From an uncultured beta proteobacterium (lineage in GTDB: Bacteria; Pseudomonadota; Gammaproteobacteria; Burkholderiales; Burkholderiaceae): DNA of 8,814 nucleotides. Under the pieces are notes generated by a model that saw only the letters and a list, made by a program, of their open reading frames with translations, had not been told where the DNA came from and ran no database searches. This document shows, piece after piece, positions 1 through 6,295 of the stretch. The stretch lies in contig CAJARE010000146.1 of the NCBI GenBank assembly GCA_903944255.1, positions 1 through 8,814 on the forward strand, given 5' to 3'. The stretch's first letter is position 1; every line of letters begins with the position of its first letter. The translations under genes and the position numbers were made by a program.

Positions 1-291
1 CCATGGATTGATACCCCTTTGTGCGGATCGGCTAAAGAGTTCGCTGCAGCAAGTGTCGATTTATTGGCTAGCCAGACTAATATTGATCCCGAGTGGCAAA
101 GCATGGTTGCAATCGGTTTGCCTTTAGGAAAAAGCATCGGGATAAATCAATCTCCCGCAGTGCTGTTGTTGGCCAGCAAAGATGAAACTCGCTTTACGTC
201 TGATATGGGCGCATTTTATTTACGTCAGATTGCCGAATTGACAGCAGCAGCTTTGGATCGCATCCAAGCATATGAAGTTGCAATCGACTGA
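1..291 (+). CDS. DUF484 family protein, C-terminal part (5' end outside window)
   Basis: The reading frame is open from base 1 to the TGA at 289-291, so this is the last 96 residues of a gene that begins upstream. A TTG at base 19 could be read as a start, but codons before it are also open and the family is much longer, so I treat it as truncated by the window edge. The visible part resembles the GAF-like C-terminus of DUF484 proteins: a core ending in an LLASKDETRF-like strand, then an MGAFYLRQIAEL-like helix. No molecular function is established for this family. It commonly sits directly upstream of xerC in Proteobacteria, as here, where its last 20 bases overlap the xerC start, suggesting co-transcription and translational coupling. 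The family call rests on the C-terminal pattern plus the xerC context. Confidence 0.75.
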   Translation, partial: PWIDTPLCGSAKEFAAASVDLLASQTNIDPEWQSMVAIGLPLGKSIGINQSPAVLLLASKDETRFTSDMGAFYLRQIAELTAAALDRIQAYEVAID

Positions 292-1273
292 CTTGCATCC
301 TCTCATGCAAGAGTATTTGCATGAGCTGCATGTGCTTCGTCAACTTTCTATTAATACGCTGACTGCGTACAGACTAGATTTAAGTGAGCTACAACATTTT
401 GCACAGGAAGACTCAATCGACTTATTAAGAGTGACTAATGGTCATGTGCGCCGTTGGGCAGGACGTTTGCACTCTCAAGGAAAATCGTCTCGTAGTATTG
501 CCAGGGCGCTCTCAGCATGGCGCGGTTGGTATTCATGGTTGACTGAGAAAGACGCTAGACGTGGCGCGCGCGCGGGAAAGGTGACCAACAATCTGATCGC
601 TAATCCAGTGGATGATGTCAAGGCACCTAAGCGACTTAAATCTCTACCAAAAGCCTTATCAGTTGAGCAAGCTCTGGCCCTAGTCAATCAGGCGGTAAAA
701 GAAGCCAATGAAAAAAAAGATATGGAGTCTATCCGAGATGCAGCCATGATTGATTTGCTGTACTCATCCGGTTTGCGTCTTTCAGAGCTACTAGGAATTG
801 ATGTTATGCAAAGTAAAGATCGCCAGCATGAATCTGCCGGTTGGTTAGATTGGGATGCGGCAGAAGTAACTGTCCTGGGCAAGGGAGGTAAAAGGCGCTC
901 TGTGCCTGTTGGAGGCCCAGCCATGAAATCTTTATTGGCATGGCGTGAGGTTCGAGATGCAGGCAGTTACCCAGAAAAATCTATCGGCTTATTTCTGTCT
1001 GCTACCGGCAAAAGACTATCCCCGCGTACTGTTCAGGCAAGGTTACGCACTTTAGCTATCCGTGCTGGTTTGCCAACCCATGTGCACCCCCATATGATGC
1101 GCCACAGCTTCGCAAGTCATGTATTGCAATCCTCCCAGGACTTACGTGCCGTGCAAGAGATGTTGGGGCACGCCAGCATTGCGAGTACCCAAATTTATAC
1201 TTCTCTTGACTTCCAGCACCTAGCTCAGGCATACGATAAAGCCCATCCACGCGCAAAGGCTGGTAAAGGCTGA
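272..1273 (+). CDS. xerC: Tyrosine recombinase XerC
   Basis: Site-specific recombinase that acts with XerD at the dif site to resolve chromosome dimers before division. The protein has 333 residues: an N-terminal SAM-like core-binding domain (about 8-95) and a C-terminal catalytic domain (about 125-320). The full catalytic set is visible: Arg169 in SSGLRLSELLG, Lys204 in VLGKGGKRR, His274 and Arg277 in HPHMMRHSF, His300 in MLGHAS and the nucleophile Tyr309 in IYTSLD. About 11 extra residues lie between Arg169 and Lys204 compared with E. coli XerD, which I recall as common in betaproteobacterial XerC. The ATG at 272 is preferred because residues 6-16 align with the E. coli XerC N-terminus; an in-frame ATG at 305 is the alternative and would remove the 20-base overlap with the upstream gene. 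Neither has a clear ribosome binding site. XerC is favoured over XerD by the DUF484 neighbour. Confidence 0.93.
   Translation: MKLQSTDLHPLMQEYLHELHVLRQLSINTLTAYRLDLSELQHFAQEDSIDLLRVTNGHVRRWAGRLHSQGKSSRSIARALSAWRGWYSWLTEKDARRGARAGKVTNNLIANPVDDVKAPKRLKSLPKALSVEQALALVNQAVKEANEKKDMESIRDAAMIDLLYSSGLRLSELLGIDVMQSKDRQHESAGWLDWDAAEVTVLGKGGKRRSVPVGGPAMKSLLAWREVRDAGSYPEKSIGLFLSATGKRLSPRTVQARLRTLAIRAGLPTHVHPHMMRHSFASHVLQSSQDLRAVQEMLGHASIASTQIYTSLDFQHLAQAYDKAHPRAKAGKG
564..574. repeat. Alternating GC dinucleotide tract inside xerC
   Basis: Eleven bases of strict G/C alternation lie in xerC and stand out against the moderate GC content around them. They encode part of a basic Arg/Gly/Ala-rich stretch (residues about 96-103) in the linker between the two XerC domains. 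Such tracts can adopt left-handed DNA in supercoiled molecules, but nothing here shows a function. Confidence 0.5.
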
Positions 1274-1282
1274 GGAACTCGG

Positions 1283-1288
1283 TAAGAT
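1283..1288 (+). promoter_or_regulatory. Possible -10 box for the COG0523 GTPase gene
   Basis: TAAGAT preceded by CGG lies in the 66-base gap after xerC, 52 bases before the GTPase ATG. It matches four of six -10 consensus positions and has the same CGG-T-A context as the candidate box upstream of dksA. No good -35 hexamer is seen at 16-18 bases upstream, so this is a weak call. The gene could equally be read from an upstream xerC transcript. Confidence 0.25.
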
Positions 1289-1339
1289 ATCAGGTTTCCC
1301 GCTTTGGGTATGCATTTTTAGATTTTGATTGGATCAGTG

Positions 1340-2383
1340 ATGGCATTAATTCCGGTAACTATTTTGACGGGCTTTTTAGGCAGCGGCAAAACCACATTGT
1401 TAAAGCACATTCTTACAGAAGAGCATGGCAAAAAAATTGCGGTAATTGAAAACGAGTTTGGCGAAGAAAATATTGATAACGATATTTTGGTTCAAAACAA
1501 TCAAGAAAATATTGTCCAGATGAGTAATGGTTGTATTTGTTGCACCATTCGTGGCGATCTTGTAGAGGCCTTAAATACACTGTGGGAGCAACGCAAAGAC
1601 AAGAAGATTCGTTTTGATCGGGTTGTCATCGAAACTACTGGTGTTGCTAATCCCGGTCCGGTTGCGCAAACCTTCTTTATGGATGATGACGTTGCTGATC
1701 ATTATGTTTTAGACGCCGTTGTCACGCTAGTGGATGCCAAGCATGGTCCACAACAGCTGACTGAGCATGAGGAGGCTCAACGTCAAGTGGGTTTTGCAGA
1801 TCAGATATTTATTACAAAGACAGATTTGGTGACGCCCGCCGAAGTAGAGTCCTTACGTAATCGTTTGATGAATATGAATCCAAGGGCCCCTATTACTGGC
1901 ATTTCTAAGGGGGTTGTACCTCTGAATGCTGTTTTGGATCTCAAAGGCTTCAACCTTAATGCCAAATTAGATATTGACCCCCATTTCTTAGAGCAGGATG
2001 ATCACCACCATAGTCATGACCATGATCACAGCACTTGTGGGCATGACCACAGCCATGACCACCATCATGGCCATGCAGGGCACACAGATCGCATCCAATC
2101 ATTCGTTTTTCGTAGTGATAAACCCTTTGATCATCAAAAGTTGGAAGACTTCTTAGGGGGCATCTTGGAAGTCTTTGGCGAGAAGATGCTGCGTTATAAA
2201 GGTGTTCTCTATGTCAAGGGAAGCAACCGAAAAGTAGTCTTCCAGGGGGTTCATCAGATGATGGGTAGTGATATGGCGGGCCCCTGGGGTGCTGAGCCCA
2301 AGCAAACCAGGATGGTCTTCATTGGTATTGATTTGCCTAAAGACACGCTATTAGCAGGGCTTGAGGGATGTTTGGTGCAGTAG
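1340..2383 (+). CDS. COG0523/CobW family P-loop GTPase, putative metal chaperone
   Basis: Cytoplasmic G3E-family GTPase of the kind that inserts or delivers metals (CobW, YjiA and ZNG1 relatives); the actual client and metal cannot be read from the sequence. The protein has 347 residues from the ATG at 1340. The N-terminal GTPase domain shows Walker A (Gly11 to Thr18, GFLGSGKT), the family metal site GCICC (Cys65, Cys67, Cys68), a probable Walker B-like segment VVIETTG (95-101) and the G4 motif TKTD (159-162). A His-rich loop at 221-248 has 14 histidines with Asp and one Cys, followed by the CobW C-terminal domain (about 250-347). A TTG at 1325 would add five residues; I prefer 1340 because the protein then begins directly before the first beta strand and a GGA lies six bases upstream. 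A cobalamin-specific CobW role is unlikely, as no cobalamin genes are nearby. A zinc role is plausible from the family and from the cysteine-poor dksA next door. Confidence 0.88.
   Translation: MALIPVTILTGFLGSGKTTLLKHILTEEHGKKIAVIENEFGEENIDNDILVQNNQENIVQMSNGCICCTIRGDLVEALNTLWEQRKDKKIRFDRVVIETTGVANPGPVAQTFFMDDDVADHYVLDAVVTLVDAKHGPQQLTEHEEAQRQVGFADQIFITKTDLVTPAEVESLRNRLMNMNPRAPITGISKGVVPLNAVLDLKGFNLNAKLDIDPHFLEQDDHHHSHDHDHSTCGHDHSHDHHHGHAGHTDRIQSFVFRSDKPFDHQKLEDFLGGILEVFGEKMLRYKGVLYVKGSNRKVVFQGVHQMMGSDMAGPWGAEPKQTRMVFIGIDLPKDTLLAGLEGCLVQ
2000..2083 (+). repeat. Imperfect CAY-rich repeat encoding the His/Asp loop
   Basis: This stretch of the GTPase gene consists of imperfect repeats of short units such as CATGACCAC, encoding a run of His-Asp and His-Ser pairs (residues 221-248, 14 His). 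Similar His-rich inserts in COG0523 proteins are thought to hold or buffer zinc, nickel or cobalt. The repeats could gain or lose units by slippage, so length may vary between strains. Confidence 0.8.
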
Positions 2384-2390
2384 ATTCGGG

Positions 2391-2396
2391 TACAAT
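2391..2396 (+). promoter_or_regulatory. Candidate -10 box of the dksA promoter
   Basis: TACAAT, matching five of six consensus bases and preceded by CGGG, lies eight bases after the GTPase stop codon and 105 bases before the dksA ATG. No strong -35 hexamer is found at standard spacing; TTGAGG at 2361-2366 is too far (24-base gap) and TTGGTG at 2372-2377 too close (13-base gap). If real, transcription would begin near 2402 and give dksA a leader of about 100 bases. This would be the natural promoter for the whole dksA-to-ampG gene series. Confidence 0.45.
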
Positions 2397-2420
2397 CCGC
2401 CGCCATGGTCATTATTGGTG

Positions 2421-2436
2421 AATATTGAACAATATT
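2421..2436. promoter_or_regulatory. Perfect 7-bp inverted repeat in the dksA leader, possible operator
   Basis: AATATTG, two bases (AA), then CAATATT form a perfect inverted repeat of 16 bp in the only sizeable intergenic region of the window, about 20 bases downstream of the likely transcription start. The two-base centre is too small for an RNA hairpin with the full stem, so a dimeric DNA-binding protein is a better guess than an RNA structure. It does not resemble the GTTATA-type Zur box that I know from gammaproteobacteria. AT-rich palindromes of this size arise by chance fairly often, so the functional call is tentative. Confidence 0.35.
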
Positions 2437-2488
2437 GATTGAGGGGCTGTAAAACTTTGGCAGAATGGGGCAATAATGCTTCAAATCC

Positions 2489-2495
2489 AGGAAAG
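2489..2495 (+). promoter_or_regulatory. Ribosome binding site of dksA, decides the start
   Basis: AGGAAAG ends six bases before the ATG at 2502. It is one of the clearest Shine-Dalgarno sequences in the window and supports that ATG over the in-frame TTG at 2439, which has no such site and would add 21 residues unlike known DksA proteins. Confidence 0.75.
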
Positions 2496-2501
2496 AATGA
2501 A

Positions 2502-2990
2502 ATGACGGTAAAAACAGCAACAAAAACAACTACTACTGCAAAATCAAGCACTAAGGCTGCGAGTCCTAAGGCCCACAAGGGTGGCCCTTTGACTGAGGCT
2601 GAATTGCTCAAGATGTCCGACAAGGACTACATGAGTGCTGGGCAGTTAGATTTTTTCCGTCAAAAGTTGTTGACCTTAAAAAATGACATTTTAAAGAATG
2701 CTTCAGAGACCACTGAACATCTTCGTGAAAATATTTTGGTGCCAGATCCAGCAGATCGCGCAACAATCGAAGAAGAGCATGCTTTAGAGCTGCGTACACG
2801 TGATCGTGAACGTAAGTTGCTGAAAAAAGTAGAGCAAGCATTAGCTCGTATAGAGTCTGGTGACTATGGTTGGTGCGAAGAAACAGGTGAGCCTATTGGC
2901 CTGAACCGTTTAATTGCAAGGCCTACCGCCAACTTATCTCTTGAGGCCCAAGAGCGTCGTGAACTCCGTCAAAAACTATTTGGCGAATAA
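2502..2990 (+). CDS. dksA: RNA polymerase-binding transcription factor DksA, cysteine-poor type
   Basis: Binds in the RNA polymerase secondary channel and, with ppGpp, adjusts promoter use during starvation. The 162-residue protein has a Thr/Lys/Ala-rich N-terminal tail (1-28), a helical hairpin (about 45-117) and a globular C-terminal domain (about 118-162). The coiled-coil tip is intact: DPADRA at 82-87 keeps both aspartates (Asp82, Asp85) and the following Ala that match E. coli Asp71, Asp74 and Ala76. The zinc finger is not classical: the C-x2-C-x17-C-x2-C ligands read Cys125, Thr128, Ser146 and Ala149, so only one remains and zinc binding in the usual way is not expected. The ARPTA motif (139-143) and the closing helix are kept, suggesting a normal fold held without metal, as described for zinc-independent DksA2. 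I believe this pattern occurs in other Burkholderiales, so it is probably the main DksA rather than a paralogue. argB follows 12 bases after the stop. Confidence 0.93.
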   Translation: MTVKTATKTTTTAKSSTKAASPKAHKGGPLTEAELLKMSDKDYMSAGQLDFFRQKLLTLKNDILKNASETTEHLRENILVPDPADRATIEEEHALELRTRDRERKLLKKVEQALARIESGDYGWCEETGEPIGLNRLIARPTANLSLEAQERRELRQKLFGE

Positions 2991-3002
2991 ATTCAAGCTG
3001 CG

Positions 3003-3905
3003 ATGACTAAGCCAGTACCTACCATTAGTGATATCTCTCCTTTATTAAAGGCAGAGATTCTTGCTGAGGCTTTACCTTATATCCGCTCTTATCACGGTAA
3101 AACCATTGTGATTAAGTATGGTGGAAATGCCATGATAGAAGAGCGCCTCAAAGAAAGTTTTGCACGCGACGTTATTTTGCTCAAGCTAGTGGGCATGAAT
3201 CCTGTGGTAGTTCACGGTGGCGGCCCACAAATTGATGAGGCGTTAAAGAAGATTGGTAAGACTGGAACTTTTATTCAGGGTATGCGTGTCACCGACGAAG
3301 AAACCATGGAAGTTGTAGAGTGGGTTCTTGGTGGTGAAGTGCAGCAAGATATTGTGATGCTCATTAATCACTTTGGCGGTCAGGCAGTAGGCTTGACTGG
3401 TAAAGATGGCGGACTCATTCGGGCTAAAAAAATGTTGGTTGCTGATGAAAAGCAACCTGGCGGCTTGATTGATTTAGGCTTTGTTGGTGAGATTGATACG
3501 ATTAATCCAGCGGTTGTTAAGGCCTTGCAAGACGATGCTTTCATTCCTGTGATTTCCCCTATCGGCTTTAGCGAAGAGGGGCAAGCCTACAACATTAATG
3601 CTGACCTAGTGGCCGGCAAGATGGCTGAAATTCTGCATGCAGAGAAATTGGTCATGATGACCAATATTCCAGGTGTGATGGATAAGAGCGGTACGCTCTT
3701 AACGGACTTAACAGCACGAGAGATCGATGCTCTGTTTGCTGACGGTACGATTTCTGGAGGCATGCTACCCAAGATCTCATCAGCCTTGGATGCCGCCAAG
3801 AGTGGCGTGAATTCAGTTCACATCATCGACGGGCGAATTGAACATTCCTTGTTGTTAGAGATTTTGACTGAGCAAGCATTCGGAACAATGATTCGCTCAA
3901 GATAA
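3003..3905 (+). CDS. argB: Acetylglutamate kinase
   Basis: Phosphorylates N-acetyl-L-glutamate with ATP, the second step of arginine synthesis by the acetylated pathway; cytoplasmic. The 300-residue protein shows the amino acid kinase fold motifs: IVIKYGGNAM (Lys38) for phosphate binding, HGGGPQI (71-77), GMRVTD with Arg95 for the substrate, YNINAD (196-201) and GGMLPK (Lys257), where the lysine matches the catalytic Lys217 of the E. coli enzyme. About 32 residues precede the first conserved strand, whereas the E. coli protein starts almost directly with it. Such an N-terminal helix is characteristic of hexameric, arginine-inhibited enzymes, so feedback inhibition by arginine is inferred. The ATG at 3003 has only a weak ribosome binding site, so re-initiation after dksA is likely. 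No arginine-type operator is visible, and the gene probably shares the dksA transcript. Confidence 0.97.
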   Translation: MTKPVPTISDISPLLKAEILAEALPYIRSYHGKTIVIKYGGNAMIEERLKESFARDVILLKLVGMNPVVVHGGGPQIDEALKKIGKTGTFIQGMRVTDEETMEVVEWVLGGEVQQDIVMLINHFGGQAVGLTGKDGGLIRAKKMLVADEKQPGGLIDLGFVGEIDTINPAVVKALQDDAFIPVISPIGFSEEGQAYNINADLVAGKMAEILHAEKLVMMTNIPGVMDKSGTLLTDLTAREIDALFADGTISGGMLPKISSALDAAKSGVNSVHIIDGRIEHSLLLEILTEQAFGTMIRSR

Positions 3906-3914
3906 TTAGAGACT

Positions 3915-4565
3915 ATGCGCGAATCTTTACAGCCAAAAGAGATTGATGACGGCATTGCTGATGCTGGTAAGACGCGCAAACGCCCACGTCCTGGCGAACG
4001 GCGCCTGCAAATTTTGCAAGTGCTTGCAGAAATGCTGCAAAACCCCAAAGGGGAGCGTGTAACAACTGCTGCCTTAGCTGCCAAAATTCAAGTTTCTGAA
4101 GCGGCCTTATATCGCCATTTTGCAAGTAAAGCGCAAATGTTTGAAGGACTCATTTCTTTTATTGAGCAAACTGTTTTTGGTTTGATTAACCAAATCAATC
4201 AAAAAGAGGAATCAGGTCTTGCACAAGCGCGCGGTATTTTGCAAATGCTCTTATTCTTTGCTGAAAAGAATCCTGGAATGACTCGGGTTTTATTGGGCGA
4301 TGCCTTGCTACAAGAGGATGATCGCTTACAAGAACGCATTACCCAGACATTAGATCGGGTTGAGACCTCACTCAAACAAGCATTGCGTATTGCTCAAACC
4401 CAAGGCGGTGCATGGGCACAAGTAGGCCAAGAAGAGGTCAGTATTCGGGCTGCGATGTTGATGAGCTTTGTTTTAGGGCGCTGGCATCGATTTGCGCGTA
4501 GCGGCTTTAAGAAGTTGCCAACCGAAGCCTCCGATATTAGTTTGCGCATCCTTCTCTCAGAATGA
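3915..4565 (+). CDS. slmA: Nucleoid occlusion factor SlmA (TetR family)
   Basis: TetR-fold DNA-binding protein. In E. coli, SlmA bound to specific chromosomal sites disrupts FtsZ polymers over the nucleoid and so blocks division there. The 216-residue protein has a basic N-terminal tail (about 19-30), a TetR DNA-binding domain (about 28-80) with the helix-turn-helix at 49-69 (VTTAALAAK to SEAALYRHF), and an all-helical C-terminal domain. Conservation with E. coli SlmA (198 residues) is clear in SEAALYRHFxSK, LIxFIE, EKNPGMTR and DRLQERI, which separates it from ordinary TetR repressors. The start ATG follows argB by nine bases and has only a weak AGAG-like ribosome binding site. Its TGA overlaps the metX ATG. 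A generic TetR regulator is the alternative, but the C-terminal matches argue against it. Confidence 0.9.
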   Translation: MRESLQPKEIDDGIADAGKTRKRPRPGERRLQILQVLAEMLQNPKGERVTTAALAAKIQVSEAALYRHFASKAQMFEGLISFIEQTVFGLINQINQKEESGLAQARGILQMLLFFAEKNPGMTRVLLGDALLQEDDRLQERITQTLDRVETSLKQALRIAQTQGGAWAQVGQEEVSIRAAMLMSFVLGRWHRFARSGFKKLPTEASDISLRILLSE

Positions 4566-5701
4566 GCGAGTTACATCTCTCTAGAAACACTATCCACTTT
4601 GCCGAGCCACTGCCTTTGCAGAGTGGCGCCATGTTGTCTGGCTATGATTTAGTCATTGAAACTTACGGCAAATTGAATGCCGATAAAAGTAATGCTGTAT
4701 TAATTTGTCATGCATTAAATGCCTCACATCATGTTGCTGGCCCTAGCCCTGATGATCCAAAAGATATTGGCTGGTGGGACAACATGATTGGTCCTGGGAA
4801 ACCAGTCGATACCAATTATTTTTTTGTCATAGGCGTCAATAATTTGGGTTCATGCTTTGGATCCACGGGTCCAATGAGTGTTAATCCGGCCTCCGGAAAG
4901 CCTTATGGAGCTGACTTTCCAGTGATCACAGTTGAGGACTGGGTAAATACTCAGGCACGCTTGGCTGATAAATTAGGAATTCGTAAATTTGCTGCCGTGA
5001 TGGGCGGGAGCTTAGGCGGCATGCAGGCAATGGCTTGGGCTATTCAGTTCCCCAAACGACTAGATCATTGCGTAGTGGTGGCATCAACTCCAAGGCTGAG
5101 TGCGCAAAATATTGCTTTTAATGAAGTAGCGCGTAATGCTATTTTGTCAGATCCCGATTTTCATGGTGGTAACTACTATGAACATGGCGTAGTACCAAAG
5201 CGTGGTTTGCGCTTGGCGCGTATGGTTGGCCACATAACCTATTTGTCTGATGATGACATGGCTGAAAAATTTGGGCGTGAGTTACAGCGCCCTAATGGTG
5301 AGTCTAATGATTACCGATTTAGTTTTGATGTGGAATTTGAAGTTGAGAGCTATTTGCGTTATCAGGGCGATAAGTTTTCAACCTACTTTGATGCTAATAC
5401 CTATTTGCTAATTACCCGAGCGCTGGATTATTTTGATCCTGCTCGTCGTTATGAGGGCAGCCTGGATCGTGCCTTGGCTGAAGTACAGGCTAAGTTTTTA
5501 GTAGTGAGTTTTTCTACAGACTGGCGTTTCCCGCCTGATCGTAGTCGTGAGATTGTGCAGTCGCTTCTCAGCAATAAGAGTGAAGTGAGTTATGCAGAAA
5601 TTGATGCACCTCATGGCCATGATGCTTTCTTGTTAGATGATCCGAGATATCACAACCTTGTACGTGCTTATTTTGAGCAAATGCTTGAGGTTCAATCATG
5701 A
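4562..5701 (+). CDS. metX: Homoserine O-acyltransferase MetX, probably succinyl-specific
   Basis: Acylates L-homoserine, the committed step of methionine synthesis; cytoplasmic alpha/beta hydrolase fold enzyme. The 379-residue protein has the catalytic triad: nucleophile Ser150 in GGSLGGMQA, Asp320 in STDWRFPP and His353 in PHGHDAFLL. LNASHHVAG (52-60) and NNLGSCFGSTGP (93-104) are typical of the family. The Arg after DW (Arg322) fits what I recall of the proteobacterial group that uses succinyl-CoA and works with MetW, rather than acetyl-CoA enzymes; this substrate call is inference. The ATG lies in a 4-base ATGA overlap with slmA and lacks its own ribosome binding site, so translation is likely coupled. 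The end overlaps metW in the same way. No methionine or SAM riboswitch or MetJ-type operator is visible, as there is no intergenic space. Confidence 0.95.
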   Translation: MSELHLSRNTIHFAEPLPLQSGAMLSGYDLVIETYGKLNADKSNAVLICHALNASHHVAGPSPDDPKDIGWWDNMIGPGKPVDTNYFFVIGVNNLGSCFGSTGPMSVNPASGKPYGADFPVITVEDWVNTQARLADKLGIRKFAAVMGGSLGGMQAMAWAIQFPKRLDHCVVVASTPRLSAQNIAFNEVARNAILSDPDFHGGNYYEHGVVPKRGLRLARMVGHITYLSDDDMAEKFGRELQRPNGESNDYRFSFDVEFEVESYLRYQGDKFSTYFDANTYLLITRALDYFDPARRYEGSLDRALAEVQAKFLVVSFSTDWRFPPDRSREIVQSLLSNKSEVSYAEIDAPHGHDAFLLDDPRYHNLVRAYFEQMLEVQS

Positions 5702-6291
5702 TCACCAAGAATATTCGTGCTGACTTTGCTGCAATAGCGAACTGGATTGCACCGAATTCTCAGGTTTTGGACTTGGGTTGCGGCGATGGTAGCTTTTTAG
5801 AATTTTTGCAAAAACAAAAACCAGTTCATGCCTATGGCGTAGAGATTGATGATGCACGCGTGCTGTCTTGTGTGCAAAAAGGCCTGAACGTTATTCAGCA
5901 GGATTTGGAAGGTGGCCTAGCTCTTTTTGAAGATAATAGTTTTGATACGGTAGTACTCTCACAAACTCTGCAGACGATCCATCAAACTGAAAAAATTCTG
6001 CGTGAGGTAGTACGAGTCGGGAAAGAGTCAATTATTTCTTTTCCAAACTTTGGCCATTGGTCCCATCGTATGGCGGTTGGATTGGGTCGTATGCCAATCT
6101 CTAAGAGTTTGCCTTATCAGTGGTACAACACTCCTAACGTACGTGTACTTACTGTTGAGGATTTTGAAAAGTTAGCCTCCAGTATTGGCTTACAAATATT
6201 AGATCAATGTATCTTGCACGATGGTCGACAGGTGACCCTCTTGCCTAATTTCTTTGGTAGTTTGGCACTGTTCCGTATTCGTAGCGCCTAA
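5698..6291 (+). CDS. metW: Methionine biosynthesis protein MetW
   Basis: Methyltransferase-fold protein, required with MetX for homoserine acylation in several proteobacteria; its exact chemistry is not settled. The 197-residue protein has an SAM-binding motif I (VLDLGCGDG, about 23-31), an acidic residue at the end of the second strand (GVEID, 47-51) and a motif IV-like FDTVVLSQTLQ (82-92). The later FPNFGHWSHR (115-124) and YQWYNTPN (130-137) are characteristic of MetW and set it apart from ordinary methyltransferases. It starts in a 4-base ATGA overlap with metX, consistent with a joint MetX-MetW unit made in matched amounts. It is followed four bases later by the likely ampG start. Confidence 0.94.
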   Translation: MITKNIRADFAAIANWIAPNSQVLDLGCGDGSFLEFLQKQKPVHAYGVEIDDARVLSCVQKGLNVIQQDLEGGLALFEDNSFDTVVLSQTLQTIHQTEKILREVVRVGKESIISFPNFGHWSHRMAVGLGRMPISKSLPYQWYNTPNVRVLTVEDFEKLASSIGLQILDQCILHDGRQVTLLPNFFGSLALFRIRSA

Positions 6292-6295
6292 CATC

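Noticed and set aside
1274..1339. Possible rho-independent terminator or riboswitch between xerC and the GTPase gene.
   Set aside because: Only a short GGAA/TTCC pairing is seen and no stem with T run; 66 bases are too few for known riboswitch classes.
2439..2501. N-terminal extension of DksA from the TTG at 2439.
   Set aside because: The 21 added residues resemble no DksA, the TTG has no ribosome binding site, and the ATG at 2502 has a strong one.
2254..2623. Two open frames of about 90 codons on the - strand over the GTPase end and the dksA leader.
   Set aside because: Low-complexity translations without recognisable motifs, overlapping well-supported genes on the other strand.
3243..4125. 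Several 70-88 codon - strand frames under argB and slmA.
   Set aside because: Shadows of the coding strand, with no domain motifs and no start signals.
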